Shown piece after piece: positions 20,877 through 28,410 of a stretch of 36,242 bases of DNA. The stretch comes from an uncultured Verrucomicrobiales bacterium (GTDB lineage Bacteria; Verrucomicrobiota; Verrucomicrobiia; Limisphaerales; Palsa-1400). The translations under genes were made by a program, and so were the position numbers. The DNA lies in assembly GCA_903898185.1 (NCBI GenBank), contig CAIUEN010000446.1, positions 1-36,242 on the forward strand, read 5' to 3'. Position 1 is the first letter of the stretch. Each line of letters opens with the position of its first letter. A model generated the notes under the pieces. That model had not been told where the DNA came from. It was given only the letters and a program-made list of their open reading frames with translations, and did no database searches.

Positions 20877-20955
20877 GCGCATACACTGGCGCATGGGTGC
20901 GTTGGGGTCGCATAGACAAAAGTGCGGTGACTTTTGTTTAGCCCTCTCACGGCTG

Positions 20956-21693
20956 TCAAAGTGGCACAAGCGAAGACGGGAACCCTGTCAGGCCCCAATA
21001 CAAAGGCCGGGGGGCGTGATAGAGTCTCAAAGAGCGGTGAGCGTTTGAAATTACCTGGCCTTGATACGGCTCTCCAGAACGTGGATACAGATCGTTAAGG
21101 AACGCAGCTACACCCTCGTTAGTGAATGCCCACAGGCAGGCGGGAATCCAATAAAGGAGCAATTGAGGTTTGAGTCGCCGGTCGCCCTTGTTCTTGTTGG
21201 GCTTGCGTTGTTTTTGTTTGGCGAGCTCTGTGTTATAGGCAACGTCTCCAACTTTAGATGCGACGAAAATATCATCTGCAAAAAGATCAAAAGTCGAGGC
21301 GTCGCTTGCCTCCGGGCCGTTCATCGCCAATTGAAAAACAGCGTGCGATTGGAAAGCTTCTTGTCGGAATAGTTCTTGAATCCATTTGCTTTCCCCGTCT
21401 TTGTCGACTGGCAATTCAAATCCTGCCGCTCGAATTTTTGCAACAATGTCGGTGGGCGAAGCGTTACCCCAGTTGAATTGAAACTCCTTCCACTGCTGGC
21501 GGGATTGGTCGAACGTTTCAGCATCAACCCAAGCCCAATAAGCCGAATGCCAACTGTCGCACGCAAGGTGGTATCCTGCCCAAGATTGGCTTTGGAAAAA
21601 TATCTCTGCCAATCCATTGGCGGCCACCACGCGTTGAATGAGGCGACGGCTCAGGAAATGCCTTGCTGTTTCTGTTGGCGGTTCGGTCGGCAT
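20956..21693 (-). CDS. unknown protein between integrase and AlpA-like gene
   Basis: Unrecognised soluble protein of 245 residues. It has a Trp- and Phe-rich region (FFQSQSWAGYHLACDSWHSA, then WKEFQFNWG), a basic Lys/Asn patch (QKQRKPNKNKGDRRLKPQLL) and WIPACLWAFTNEGVAAFL. There is no signal peptide, membrane helix or known motif. The start lies six bases after the integrase stop, so the two are probably co-transcribed. Its place next to int suggests a role specific to the element, but no function can be assigned. Confidence 0.65.
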   Translation of the reverse strand: MPTEPPTETARHFLSRRLIQRVVAANGLAEIFFQSQSWAGYHLACDSWHSAYWAWVDAETFDQSRQQWKEFQFNWGNASPTDIVAKIRAAGFELPVDKDGESKWIQELFRQEAFQSHAVFQLAMNGPEASDASTFDLFADDIFVASKVGDVAYNTELAKQKQRKPNKNKGDRRLKPQLLLYWIPACLWAFTNEGVAAFLNDLYPRSGEPYQGQVISNAHRSLRLYHAPRPLYWGLTGFPSSLVPL

Positions 21694-21699
21694 GGCCTG

Positions 21700-23004
21700 C
21701 TATTGTGTTTTCACTGCTGGAAGTTGAATGACGTTAGCAGTTTGCGACGGCGCGACGGAGAACCACTTTTCGGCTTCTGATTTGGTTGACAGTCCTTTGT
21801 AATGCTGGTGAATCATGGCCGGACTGTTGCCCGCCTGCTGGGCAGTCAGGTTTTCGTTCCCGTGCGCGGCGTAATGGTAGGAGCAAAAGGCATGGCGGAG
21901 GCCGTTCGCTTTGCGCGTCACCTTGGCGTCTTCGCAGAGTTGGCGAAATTGTTGCTGCCAGATGACTTCGGCGCTCTTGGCGGTAATGGGGCAGACATTG
22001 CCAGCGGCGCAAGTGCGGAAGTCGGATAGCCAATTTGATAAGGTTGGGCAGATTTCCACAAGCCTGCGCTGGCGGGTCTTGGCTTTGCCCGCCGTAATTT
22101 CGATATGGCCAGGGACGCGCCAAACGTCCTCCCAAGTCAGGCGCAGGAGCTCGGCGGAGCGCAGACCGGCAAAGCCGCCAATGGCGATCATGGCCCGCAT
22201 GGGGCCTTCCGCCGTTTCGAGCAATGTTCTAAATTCGGCGCATGTGTAAAATTCCGTCTCGCAGTCGTTGGAATGTTCGGGGCGCATACCGTCGGCCTCG
22301 GCCATGCGATGCGTCACAGACAAGTAGTCCTTGCGGACACACCATTGAAGGAGTTGTTTGATTGTGGCGCGGTGATGATTACGGCTCTTGGCAGAGAAAT
22401 CGCAAACAGGCTTGGAAGTCAAAAATGTGTCGAGATGTTCCTTGCCCAGATCGCAAACCGCATGGCCGGGGAATGTGCCAGAGAACCGGCGCAGCATAAT
22501 GGCGCGGTTGTATGCGTATTTGGGCGAGAGTTGCGCCCGTTGGCCCTCGGCGGCCTTGGTGCGTGGTTCCTCTGACTTGATAAACTCTTCAACGGCTTCG
22601 GCTAGGTCTTTGCGCTTCACGGTGGCAACGGTGGATAGGTAGCCCGTCACCGCATCGGCTAGGGGCCGATTACTCAAACGCACCGCAGCTTCGCAGTATT
22701 CGTTCACGGTGGCCCGCAAGGAGATTGTGCGCCCTGTTTGTTGGTGAAACTGCCTGAGTCGTTCCAGCGCGGCTAGGGCGTCATTGGCTTGGGAATGGGA
22801 AAGGGCTGTTGCCTGCCCGCCTTTGGATAACTCTTTAACCAGAGCATCGGCCCTGAGTTTGGCTTGGCTGTAGCTACGGAATCGCTCCAACTTTCGCTTC
22901 CCTGCGACATTCCAAGCCAGCCGATAGGCTCCATACGCCTTTGATTTTGCGTAGATGGTGGCCAGCACTAGTCCACGATGCCTGATTCGCATGGGAAACC
23001 GCAT
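21700..23004 (-). CDS. tyrosine recombinase (integrase)
   Basis: Site-specific recombinase of 434 residues that integrates and excises the element at tRNA-Leu. The catalytic domain shows Arg282 in GLRSAELLRLTW, Lys near GKAKTRQRR, Arg370 in NGLRHAFCSYHY and nucleophile Tyr402 in IHQHYKGL. The usual first His of the HxxR box is Asn368, and the later box His is also Asn (AGNSP). These changes occur in some phage-type integrases. The N-terminal part holds a probable arm-binding region and a SAM-like core-binding domain (residues 130-235). It starts 87 bases beyond the tRNA 3' end and reads away from it, the classic arrangement. Confidence 0.92.
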   Translation of the reverse strand: MRFPMRIRHRGLVLATIYAKSKAYGAYRLAWNVAGKRKLERFRSYSQAKLRADALVKELSKGGQATALSHSQANDALAALERLRQFHQQTGRTISLRATVNEYCEAAVRLSNRPLADAVTGYLSTVATVKRKDLAEAVEEFIKSEEPRTKAAEGQRAQLSPKYAYNRAIMLRRFSGTFPGHAVCDLGKEHLDTFLTSKPVCDFSAKSRNHHRATIKQLLQWCVRKDYLSVTHRMAEADGMRPEHSNDCETEFYTCAEFRTLLETAEGPMRAMIAIGGFAGLRSAELLRLTWEDVWRVPGHIEITAGKAKTRQRRLVEICPTLSNWLSDFRTCAAGNVCPITAKSAEVIWQQQFRQLCEDAKVTRKANGLRHAFCSYHYAAHGNENLTAQQAGNSPAMIHQHYKGLSTKSEAEKWFSVAPSQTANVIQLPAVKTQ

Positions 23005-23037
23005 ATTTTTAACCTCGGCCTCAGATTCGGGCGTTTC

Positions 23038-23056
23038 CTGTGTCGGTTTTGTGTCG
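23038..23056. repeat. paired TGTGTCG repeat near the integrase end
   Basis: CTGTGTCGGTTTTGTGTCG matches the pairs at 12974-12991 and 13040-13057 except for one extra T. It lies 26 bases inside the tRNA-proximal attachment site. It is a candidate arm-type site for the integrase. Confidence 0.5.
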
Positions 23057-23081
23057 AAAGCACCATTTTTTTCATTCTCAT

Positions 23082-23119
23082 AGGGAGAATTGGTGCGCTT
23101 AGCAGGACTTGAACCTGCA
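23082..23119. repeat. tRNA-proximal attachment site
   Basis: This 38-bp sequence is identical to 12810-12847. It overlaps the 3' 29 bases of the intact tRNA-Leu gene, so integration leaves a complete tRNA at this end. Confidence 0.92.
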
Positions 23120-23175
23120 CGGGTTTCCCCACTACCACCTCAAAGTAGCGTGTCTGCCAATTCCACCATAAGCGC
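23091..23175 (-). tRNA. tRNA-Leu (anticodon GAG)
   Basis: A complete 85-base tRNA. The acceptor stem GCGCTTA pairs perfectly with TAAGCGC, and CCA is encoded. The D-arm carries TGGTGGAATTGGCAGACA. The anticodon stem CTACT/GGTAG encloses the loop TTGAGGT, giving anticodon GAG for CUC and CUU. It has the long variable arm of class II tRNAs and a T-arm of GCAGG-TTCAAGT-CCTGC. It is the integration target of the element. Confidence 0.96.
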
Positions 23176-23244
23176 AACCGGTTGTGTGATTGAAGCAGTT
23201 CGCTTGTAAAACCGCAAGGGACATTTTCGCAACTAATTCAAGTA

Positions 23245-23304
23245 GCATGGGCATCCTTGCCTGTGCCCCTCCCTTCGGCGAGCGTCAGCGAGACGCCAAT
23301 TTCC
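23245..23304 (+). repeat. 60-bp direct repeat, copy before the TPR gene
   Basis: Matches 24859-24918 at 53 of 60 positions, in the same orientation. It contains two small hairpins: AGGCA-TCCT-TGCCT in the second copy (GGGCA here) and GCGTC-AGCGA-GACGC. Confidence 0.85.
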
Positions 23305-23434
23305 ACTGCGACTTGAATAGACACGACATTCTTTCAAAAATGATGAGATTGAGACACTTACTTTCCGGTCTTGCGCCCAGAATCGGGCTGAACTCTCAAC
23401 TGGCTTTTTGGGGAGTTCATTATAGAATTCGGCA

Positions 23435-24832
23435 ATGTCAGAGAAAACGCTTAACCAGGTTCCACGGCCCGTGCGAGAGCAATATCAAAAAGGGGTGACG
23501 GCGTTGCAGCGTCAGAATTTCGACTATGCGATTGCAATTTTGACACAGGTGTTGGACCAGGAACCCGGCTTCTACGAATGCCGCGAGGCGCTCAGGGCCA
23601 CGCAATTCAAGAAGCGCGGCTCCGGCGGTGGATTTTTCAAGAAAATGTTCAGTGGCGCCAGTTCGTCGCCCATGTTCGCCAAAGGGCAACTGGCCTTGCG
23701 CAACAACCTGCGGGAAGCGCTGAGTATCTCCGAGCAGATTCTCAATTCCGACCCCAACAGCAATGGCGCCCACAAAATCCTGGCTGAGGCCGCCCATGCG
23801 CTGCAGTTTCCTAAAACCGCGCTGCTGTCGCTCGAAATTTTGGCCAAAAATCTGCCCAAGGACCAGGACATCCAGCGGCAGTTGGCCAATGTCTATGCCG
23901 ACCTGGGTCAGGGCGACAAGGCTGAGTCGATCTACACTCAGTTGATTCAGACCAATCCGCTGGACCCCTCTTTGCAGGAGGAATTCAAGAACCTGTCCGC
24001 CCGCAAGTCGATGGCCGAGGGCGGTTACGAGGCGTTGGCAGATGGCAGAGGTTCCTACCGCGATATTTTAAAGGACAAGCAGGGGGCGGAGGCAATCGAG
24101 CAGGAAAACCGCCAAGTCAAGACCGACGATGTGGCAACGCGTTTGATCCGGGATTATGAATCGCGTCTCGAAGTTGAACCTGACAATGTCAAGCTGATGC
24201 GCTCGCTGGCTGATCTGTACACCCAGAGGAATGACTTTGACCGCGCCCTGCAATATTACGACTCCATCGCCCAAACCAGCGGGGCTGTCGATTCGGCGTT
24301 GCGCAAGTCGATTGCTGATATCACGCTCAAGAAACTCGATTTTGCTCTTTCGAAGCTTGATCCGCAGGTGGCTGACTACGCAGAGCAGACCGCTCTGCTC
24401 AGGTCTCAGCGCGACGCTTACACGCTTGATGAATGCAAGCAGCGCGCCGACGCCTATCCAAACGACCTGCAAATCCGCTACGAGCTCGGCCAGCTTTACT
24501 TTCAGGCCGGAAAAATTGGCGAAGCGATCCTGGAATTCCAGAAGGCTCAGAACCATCCGAATCGGCGCATCCAGGCGCTCGGTTATCTAGGCCAGTGTTT
24601 TGGTCGCCGCAACATGAACGACCTGGCCGCGCGCACACTTCAGACGGCGATCAAGGAAAAACTGGTGTTCGACGACGAAAAGAAGGAGTTGATTTACTCC
24701 TTGGGATGCGTATTGGAAAAGATGGGCAAGAAAGAGGAATCCATCGAGCAGTTCAAACAGATTTACGAGGTGGACATCGGCTTCAAAGACGTGAGCGCCA
24801 AAGTGGACGCCTACTATTGCGACCAAGGTTGA
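23435..24832 (+). CDS. TPR-repeat protein
   Basis: Helical repeat protein of 465 residues, probably a scaffold for protein complexes. TPR-type units are visible in three groups: near residues 15-50 (GVTALQRQNFDYAIAILTQV, then LDQEPGF), 110-195 (ANVYADLGQGDKAESIYTQL) and 260-460 (DLYTQRNDFDRALQYYDSI, ELGQLYFQAGKIGEAILEFQ, LGCVLEKMGKKEESIEQF). A Gly-rich linker (KKRGSGGGFFKKMFSG) separates the first group. No signal peptide or membrane helix is seen. It is monocistronic and flanked by the two 60-bp direct repeats. No partner can be named from the sequence. Confidence 0.85.
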   Translation: MSEKTLNQVPRPVREQYQKGVTALQRQNFDYAIAILTQVLDQEPGFYECREALRATQFKKRGSGGGFFKKMFSGASSSPMFAKGQLALRNNLREALSISEQILNSDPNSNGAHKILAEAAHALQFPKTALLSLEILAKNLPKDQDIQRQLANVYADLGQGDKAESIYTQLIQTNPLDPSLQEEFKNLSARKSMAEGGYEALADGRGSYRDILKDKQGAEAIEQENRQVKTDDVATRLIRDYESRLEVEPDNVKLMRSLADLYTQRNDFDRALQYYDSIAQTSGAVDSALRKSIADITLKKLDFALSKLDPQVADYAEQTALLRSQRDAYTLDECKQRADAYPNDLQIRYELGQLYFQAGKIGEAILEFQKAQNHPNRRIQALGYLGQCFGRRNMNDLAARTLQTAIKEKLVFDDEKKELIYSLGCVLEKMGKKEESIEQFKQIYEVDIGFKDVSAKVDAYYCDQG

Positions 24833-24858
24833 CCTGTCATCTCGCGCCTATTCATGTG

Positions 24859-24918
24859 GCATAGGCATCCTTGCCTGTGCTTCTCATTCCGGCGAGCGTC
24901 AGCGAGACGCTAATTTCC
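24859..24918 (+). repeat. 60-bp direct repeat, copy after the TPR gene
   Basis: Second copy of the repeat at 23245-23304, starting 26 bases after the TPR stop. It could help to end the TPR transcript, but no T-run follows. Confidence 0.85.
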
Positions 24919-24943
24919 TCTCGTAACTGATAGTTGCGTCTCC

Positions 24944-25687
24944 TCAGCTTACCGCTTTTGCTATCAAAAATGCGGCTGCTGCCGCCAGCCCGCCGATGAG
25001 CAGTGTTTGCGCGCCGCTGCGCCACGCTGGCGCGCCAGTGAACCGCCCCTTGATGCAGCCAAAGATCAAGAGCGCCAGCAAGGTCACCGCCACTGAAAGC
25101 TTCAGCCCCGCGACCGGATTGCCTCGTTCGATCATGTATGGAACAAGCGGGATCAGCCCTCCCACAATATATGACAACGCTATGTTTCTGGCGCTGGCCA
25201 GCGCCCGCCTGGGATCGGGCTCCTCAAGCCCCAGTTCGAACCGCATCATAAAATCAACCCACGCACGGGGACGCTTCTGGAGCGCTTCAACGATTGTCAT
25301 GCTCTGCTCAGGCGTCAAACCATAATTTGACAGAATGTCTGCCGTCTCCTTGACTTCGATGGCGGTTTTTTCGACGACCTCCAATTCTTCGCGTCGCCGC
25401 TCGCTTTCGTAGTGCTCGGCCTCGCTGCGGGCCGCCAGATAGCCGCCCAATCCCATCGCGATTGAGCCAGCGGCGATCTCGGCCAGGCCGGCGGTGACGA
25501 TGATGAATGACGTGTTGACAGTGGTTGACTGGCTCACCACTCCGGTCAGGCCGGCGGCCAGAGCGAATGGCACCGTCAGCCCGTCGGACATGCCGATCAC
25601 GATGTCGCGCACAGTTTCGCTGGCTGTAAAATGAGATTCGCGGTGGCCGCCGAAGCGGGGGGACCCCGGGCTGAATGTGTTGTTCAT
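24944..25687 (-). CDS. VIT1/CCC1 family metal transporter
   Basis: Membrane transporter of 247 residues in the VIT1/CCC1 family, which moves Fe2+ or Mn2+ across membranes. The N-terminus carries the family signature VRDIVIGMSDGLTVPFALAA in the first helix. The second helix contains GLAEIAAGSIAMGLGGYLAA. A charged cytoplasmic loop rich in Glu follows (SEAEHYESERRREELEV), as in the metal-binding domain of plant VIT1. Three more hydrophobic segments end the protein (NIALSYIVGGLIPLVPY, LSVAVTLLALLIFG, TLLIGGLAAAAAFLIA). The start at 25687 lies 22 bases from a copy of the ATGAGAATTGCTG motif on the same strand. Confidence 0.9.
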   Translation of the reverse strand: MNNTFSPGSPRFGGHRESHFTASETVRDIVIGMSDGLTVPFALAAGLTGVVSQSTTVNTSFIIVTAGLAEIAAGSIAMGLGGYLAARSEAEHYESERRREELEVVEKTAIEVKETADILSNYGLTPEQSMTIVEALQKRPRAWVDFMMRFELGLEEPDPRRALASARNIALSYIVGGLIPLVPYMIERGNPVAGLKLSVAVTLLALLIFGCIKGRFTGAPAWRSGAQTLLIGGLAAAAAFLIAKAVS

Positions 25688-25709
25688 AGTCGGAAAGAAA
25701 CTGTTGTTA

Positions 25710-25843
25710 CAGCAATTCTCATTATGTGGGGCAGACCTCTGGTCTGCCGGTTGCGGTGCCTCTGGCTCCGCAGGGAGTTGAAAACTTCGTGCGCATGCAG
25801 ATCATCGTTTTCCCCCCTTCGTTGTTCAAAATGAGAATTGCTG
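25710..25843. repeat. 134-bp element with 14-bp inverted ends
   Basis: The ends read CAGCAATTCTCATT (25710-25723) and, inverted, AATGAGAATTGCTG (25830-25843). Just inside the left end is a hairpin GGGGCAGACC-TCT-GGTCTGCC (25728-25748), followed by GCC-TCT-GGC (25758-25767) extended to GCCTCTGGCTCCG. The hairpins belong to the same family as the insertion in the kinase gene. The element fills the space between the VIT1 and methyltransferase genes. Confidence 0.7.
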
Positions 25844-25849
25844 CTGTTG

Positions 25850-26818
25850 TCACGGGTTAAATTGCGGGTGCTCAAGCAGCTTGTTCCAGGATAACTCCGA
25901 GATCGGGGACTGCCTGTACACGGGTTCCCACATAGGCTCGGCGCTGGTGGAATGGCGCGCCCGTTGCAGCCATGCCTGCGGCAGCGGATCCTCCAGCAGT
26001 TCCGGGGTGTTGGCGGCGATGGTTGTCTCCTCCTTCTCGCCAGTGGCATGGCCTACGCCGACATAAAATCCGGCCAGCAGGAGGGTTACTCGCAACATCG
26101 TGCTGCGAGAGTAGGTCGGCATGGAGCAGGGACGCTCCGGGTCGAGCATCCGGTGAATGCCTGCGAACAGCGGAGCCGTCCACATCGCCGGGTTTTTGGC
26201 CGGCGAATAGGCGTCAAATAAAATAGCGTGCGGCGCGGGCAATGACAGGGCTGCTCTAGAATCGGTTAGCGGCCACGGAGCCAGAGGCTCATGGAACCGG
26301 CAGACCGGAGGTCTGCCCCACAGGGGAGCGAGTTTAGAACACCCTTGGGGCAATGAGTGCTCCGGCCCGGACTGCGCGATAAGCGTCGGAAAATCTCCCA
26401 GCCGCAGTTCCCAGCGAATCCGCTGGGCAGCTTCGGAGAATTCGACATGCGAATGTTCGAGCAAATTCTTCACCTGTGACGCGTAACGGTCGATGTATTC
26501 CAGAGCATCGCCATGGCGCAGGGCAAATTCAAGCGGCCCGATGGTGCGGTCAAAACTCACCACGCGGATTGAGCAGGCAATGTCGCGGGTAGCCTCGAAC
26601 GCGGTCAGGACATTCGCCGCGGCGCCAAGTCCAACATCCCAAATGACAAACTCGCTCTGGCACGCGGCGACCCGGCTCGGCAGCCGGAGCTGGTTGACGT
26701 AAAGGGCGCGCGCCTCCCGCACAGGACCGATCACGGGGTGGAATGTCTCATCTTCCGCGCAGGAGCGGATGCTATACGTTCCATTGTCCAGGCGGACGAC
26801 TTCGTAATCGCTCTGCAT
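25850..26818 (-). CDS. MnmD-like SAM-dependent methyltransferase with repeat insertion
   Basis: Methyltransferase of 322 residues in the MnmC N-terminal (Methyltransf_30) family. Members methylate the 5-aminomethyl group of wobble uridine in tRNA; MnmD is the stand-alone form. The SAM-binding motif is VIWDVGLGAAANV (residues 58-70), with an acidic residue later in VVSFDRT. The active-site region HAILFDAYSPAKNPAMW is followed by LDPERPCSMPTYSRSTMLR and GHATGEKEETTIAANT. Residues about 150-190 are foreign to the family and encode the hairpin repeat in frame (APLWGRPPVCRFHEP). The insertion lies just before the conserved FDAYSP loop, so activity is uncertain. The 3' end abuts the 134-bp element. 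Confidence 0.82.
   Translation of the reverse strand: MQSDYEVVRLDNGTYSIRSCAEDETFHPVIGPVREARALYVNQLRLPSRVAACQSEFVIWDVGLGAAANVLTAFEATRDIACSIRVVSFDRTIGPLEFALRHGDALEYIDRYASQVKNLLEHSHVEFSEAAQRIRWELRLGDFPTLIAQSGPEHSLPQGCSKLAPLWGRPPVCRFHEPLAPWPLTDSRAALSLPAPHAILFDAYSPAKNPAMWTAPLFAGIHRMLDPERPCSMPTYSRSTMLRVTLLLAGFYVGVGHATGEKEETTIAANTPELLEDPLPQAWLQRARHSTSAEPMWEPVYRQSPISELSWNKLLEHPQFNP
26249..26371. repeat. in-frame hairpin repeat inside the methyltransferase gene
   Basis: The recognisable core is two hairpins: GGAGCC-AGA-GGCTC (26277-26290) and GGCAGACC-GGA-GGTCTGCC (26299-26317) followed by CCACA. The core matches 25725-25770 inverted, at 25 of 26 positions in the main hairpin. About 41 codons in total appear inserted. 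The outer limits are inferred from where the protein stops matching its family. Confidence 0.7.
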
Positions 26819-27042
26819 CGGCTATGCCGCCGCCTTGGGCGCCGCTGCGCCGGTTGTCCCTTTTTGTTGCTGGATCAAGCTCATCGCCTCGTATAATGAC
26901 TTTATCCTCATCAGATGCAAGCGCCGCTGATTGTGCCTCTCAGATTCTTTTTGGCAACTATGTCGCGCCTACAGTGCTTTGGAGTGCGTTCTTTTCACTA
27001 TTGGTTTGATGCGTTAGCCCTGTTTCGACGGCTTTTAAGGTT

Positions 27043-27190
27043 CAACCGCCGCTACGCGACGGGCATGATCTTCCATCAACGGGCATACCGGGCGTTGAAA
27101 CGCCCGGCTACTATCAAGGCTCGCTCCGCGAGCGGGCCGGTCGCGTAGCGATCACATGACGGTAGCCGTGGGTTTTAACCCACGGCCACA
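27043..27190. repeat. cluster of three REP-like palindromes
   Basis: CCGGGCGTT-GA-AACGCCCGG (27088-27107), CGCTCCGCGAGCG (27122-27134) and CCGTGGGTT-TT-AACCCACGG (27166-27185) occur within 100 bases. The first and third are near-perfect and share the same architecture. They resemble repetitive extragenic palindromes. Confidence 0.7.
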
Positions 27191-27410
27191 GTTTGCACCG
27201 ACGCCCCGCGTCGCGTGCAGATGTCCTCAATGAACTCATTCAATTCTGAAACGAAGTGGAAACGAAACACATTGTCGCAGCATGCCAAGAATCTGAAATT
27301 GGGCGGCGGCGTTTCCGCGTGATACGAAAAAAAAGATAAGTTGAGTGGTAGATGTAATTATTTTACAATCTGACGATTGCGGCGATCATCCTCCCTAGCG
27401 GCTCTCCGTG

Positions 27411-27435
27411 GCAATTTTCATAATGAGAATCGCTG
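27411..27435 (+). repeat. palindromic copy of the ATGAGAAT motif upstream of lpxI
   Basis: GCAATTTTCAT-A-ATGAGAATCGC forms a nearly perfect inverted repeat. The right half is a variant of the motif seen five other times in the window. It ends about 58 bases before the lpxI start. Confidence 0.6.
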
Positions 27436-27492
27436 GACTTCGCCAAACTCTCCTTGCCCTGCCGGTTGAATTCCGGCTAAGGTAAGTCATCA

Positions 27493-28329
27493 ATGATGGA
27501 AATGACAGACCCCATCGGGCTTATTGCGGGAAACCGGAGTTTGCCGTTGCTTTTCGCGCGGCAGGCGCGGCAATTGGGTGTCCAACGAATCGTAGCCGTC
27601 GGATTCGAGGGCGAAACCGATCCGGAACTGGCCGCCTCGGTTGACGAGTTGGTATGGACGCGGGTTGGCCAGTTGGGCAAGTTGATCGAGGCTTTCAAGA
27701 AACGCGGGGTCACACGATGTGTCATGCTCGGACAGGTCGCGCCCAAGAGCTTGTTTGATGTCCGGCCCGACCTGCGGGCCATGGCGTTGCTGCTCAAACT
27801 GAAAGAAAAAAATGCGCACACGATCTTCGGGGCCATGGCCGACGAATTGCGCAAAGACGGGATTGATCTCATTGACCCGCGTCCGTGGTTGCAATCCTCC
27901 ATGCCTGCCGTCGGTTTTTGCATCGGCCCGAAATTGAACGCCGAGCAACAATCTGATGTTCAGTTCGGTTTCCGCATGGCCAAGGAAATTTCGCGGCTGG
28001 AGATTGGCCAGTCGGTTGTGGTCAAAGGGGGCACCGTTTTGGCGGTGGAAGGATTCGAAGGCACCGATCAATGCCTGCGACGCGGCGGGGAACTTGCGGG
28101 ACGGGACGGCGGGGCGGTGGCCACGAAAGTGGCCAAGGAACGGCACGATGTGCGCTTTGACATCCCATGCATCGGCCCCACCACAATGGATATCTGCCGC
28201 GAGGCTCGCATTTCTGTTCTGGCTTTCGAGGCGGACATGACACTTGTTCTGGAAATGGATCGCGTGACGGAAATGGCAAGAAAGTCGAAAATTGCTGTTG
28301 TGGCAGTTGGGCCACAGCAATTCTCATGA
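27493..28329 (+). CDS. lpxI: UDP-2,3-diacylglucosamine pyrophosphatase LpxI
   Basis: Lipid A biosynthesis enzyme that hydrolyses UDP-2,3-diacylglucosamine to lipid X and UMP; it replaces LpxH in many Gram-negatives. The LpxI (DUF1009) pattern is clear: IGLIAGNRSLPLLFARQARQ at the start, VTRCVMLGQVAPKSLFD, then VVKGGTVLAVEGFEGTDQCL, followed by GGELAGRDGGAVATKVAK and DIPCIGPTTMDICREA. Length is 278 residues, normal for the family. The start is ATG at 27493; the ATG at 27505 is also possible. The last codons and stop (CAGCAATTCTCATGA) are supplied by a copy of the dispersed motif, so the final three or four residues are probably not ancestral. The gene stands alone here. Confidence 0.93.
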   Translation: MMEMTDPIGLIAGNRSLPLLFARQARQLGVQRIVAVGFEGETDPELAASVDELVWTRVGQLGKLIEAFKKRGVTRCVMLGQVAPKSLFDVRPDLRAMALLLKLKEKNAHTIFGAMADELRKDGIDLIDPRPWLQSSMPAVGFCIGPKLNAEQQSDVQFGFRMAKEISRLEIGQSVVVKGGTVLAVEGFEGTDQCLRRGGELAGRDGGAVATKVAKERHDVRFDIPCIGPTTMDICREARISVLAFEADMTLVLEMDRVTEMARKSKIAVVAVGPQQFS

Positions 28330-28337
28330 TGTGGGGT
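28313..28337 (-). repeat. dispersed motif copy overlapping the lpxI stop
   Basis: CAGCAATTCTCATGATGTG followed by GGG, the complement of the motif. It provides the lpxI stop codon. TAGGCATTGTACAGCATGC follows. Confidence 0.6.
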
Positions 28338-28410
28338 AGGCATTGTACAGCATGCGCAGCGTTTCCGGCGCTGAACACTGAACACTGAAAACTGAAAACC
28401 AGCAAACTCT

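Larger units (their letters stand above)
12810..23119. mobile_element. satellite-like integrative element in tRNA-Leu(GAG)
   Basis: About 10.3 kb bounded by the 38-bp attachment repeats. From the tRNA end inward it holds an integrase, an unknown gene, an AlpA-like HTH protein, a Toprim/DUF3631 primase-helicase and a TubC_N-like protein. A four-gene operon with an XRE regulator and a small phage-like gene follow. There are no capsid, tail, terminase or conjugation genes, so it resembles P4-type satellites or phage-inducible islands. The integrase is intact and both ends are present, so it may be able to excise. Confidence 0.85.
26819..27492. other. gene-free region with REP-like hairpins
   Basis: No gene is supported here. 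Apart from the hairpin cluster at 27043-27190 and the palindrome at 27411-27433, I see nothing recognisable. Confidence 0.5.

Noticed and set aside
23070-23092. Rho-independent terminator of tRNA-Leu
   Set aside because: The ATTCTC-N5-GAGAAT hairpin is followed on the tRNA strand by A residues, not T, so it does not fit a terminator; it is better seen as part of the attachment site.
26743-27148. Open frames in the gap before lpxI
   Set aside because: They overlap the start of the methyltransferase on the other strand or the REP-like hairpins and match nothing.
27490-28320. Long open frame antisense to lpxI (276 codons)
   Set aside because: It is a codon-structure shadow of lpxI, which has a clear family match on the plus strand.
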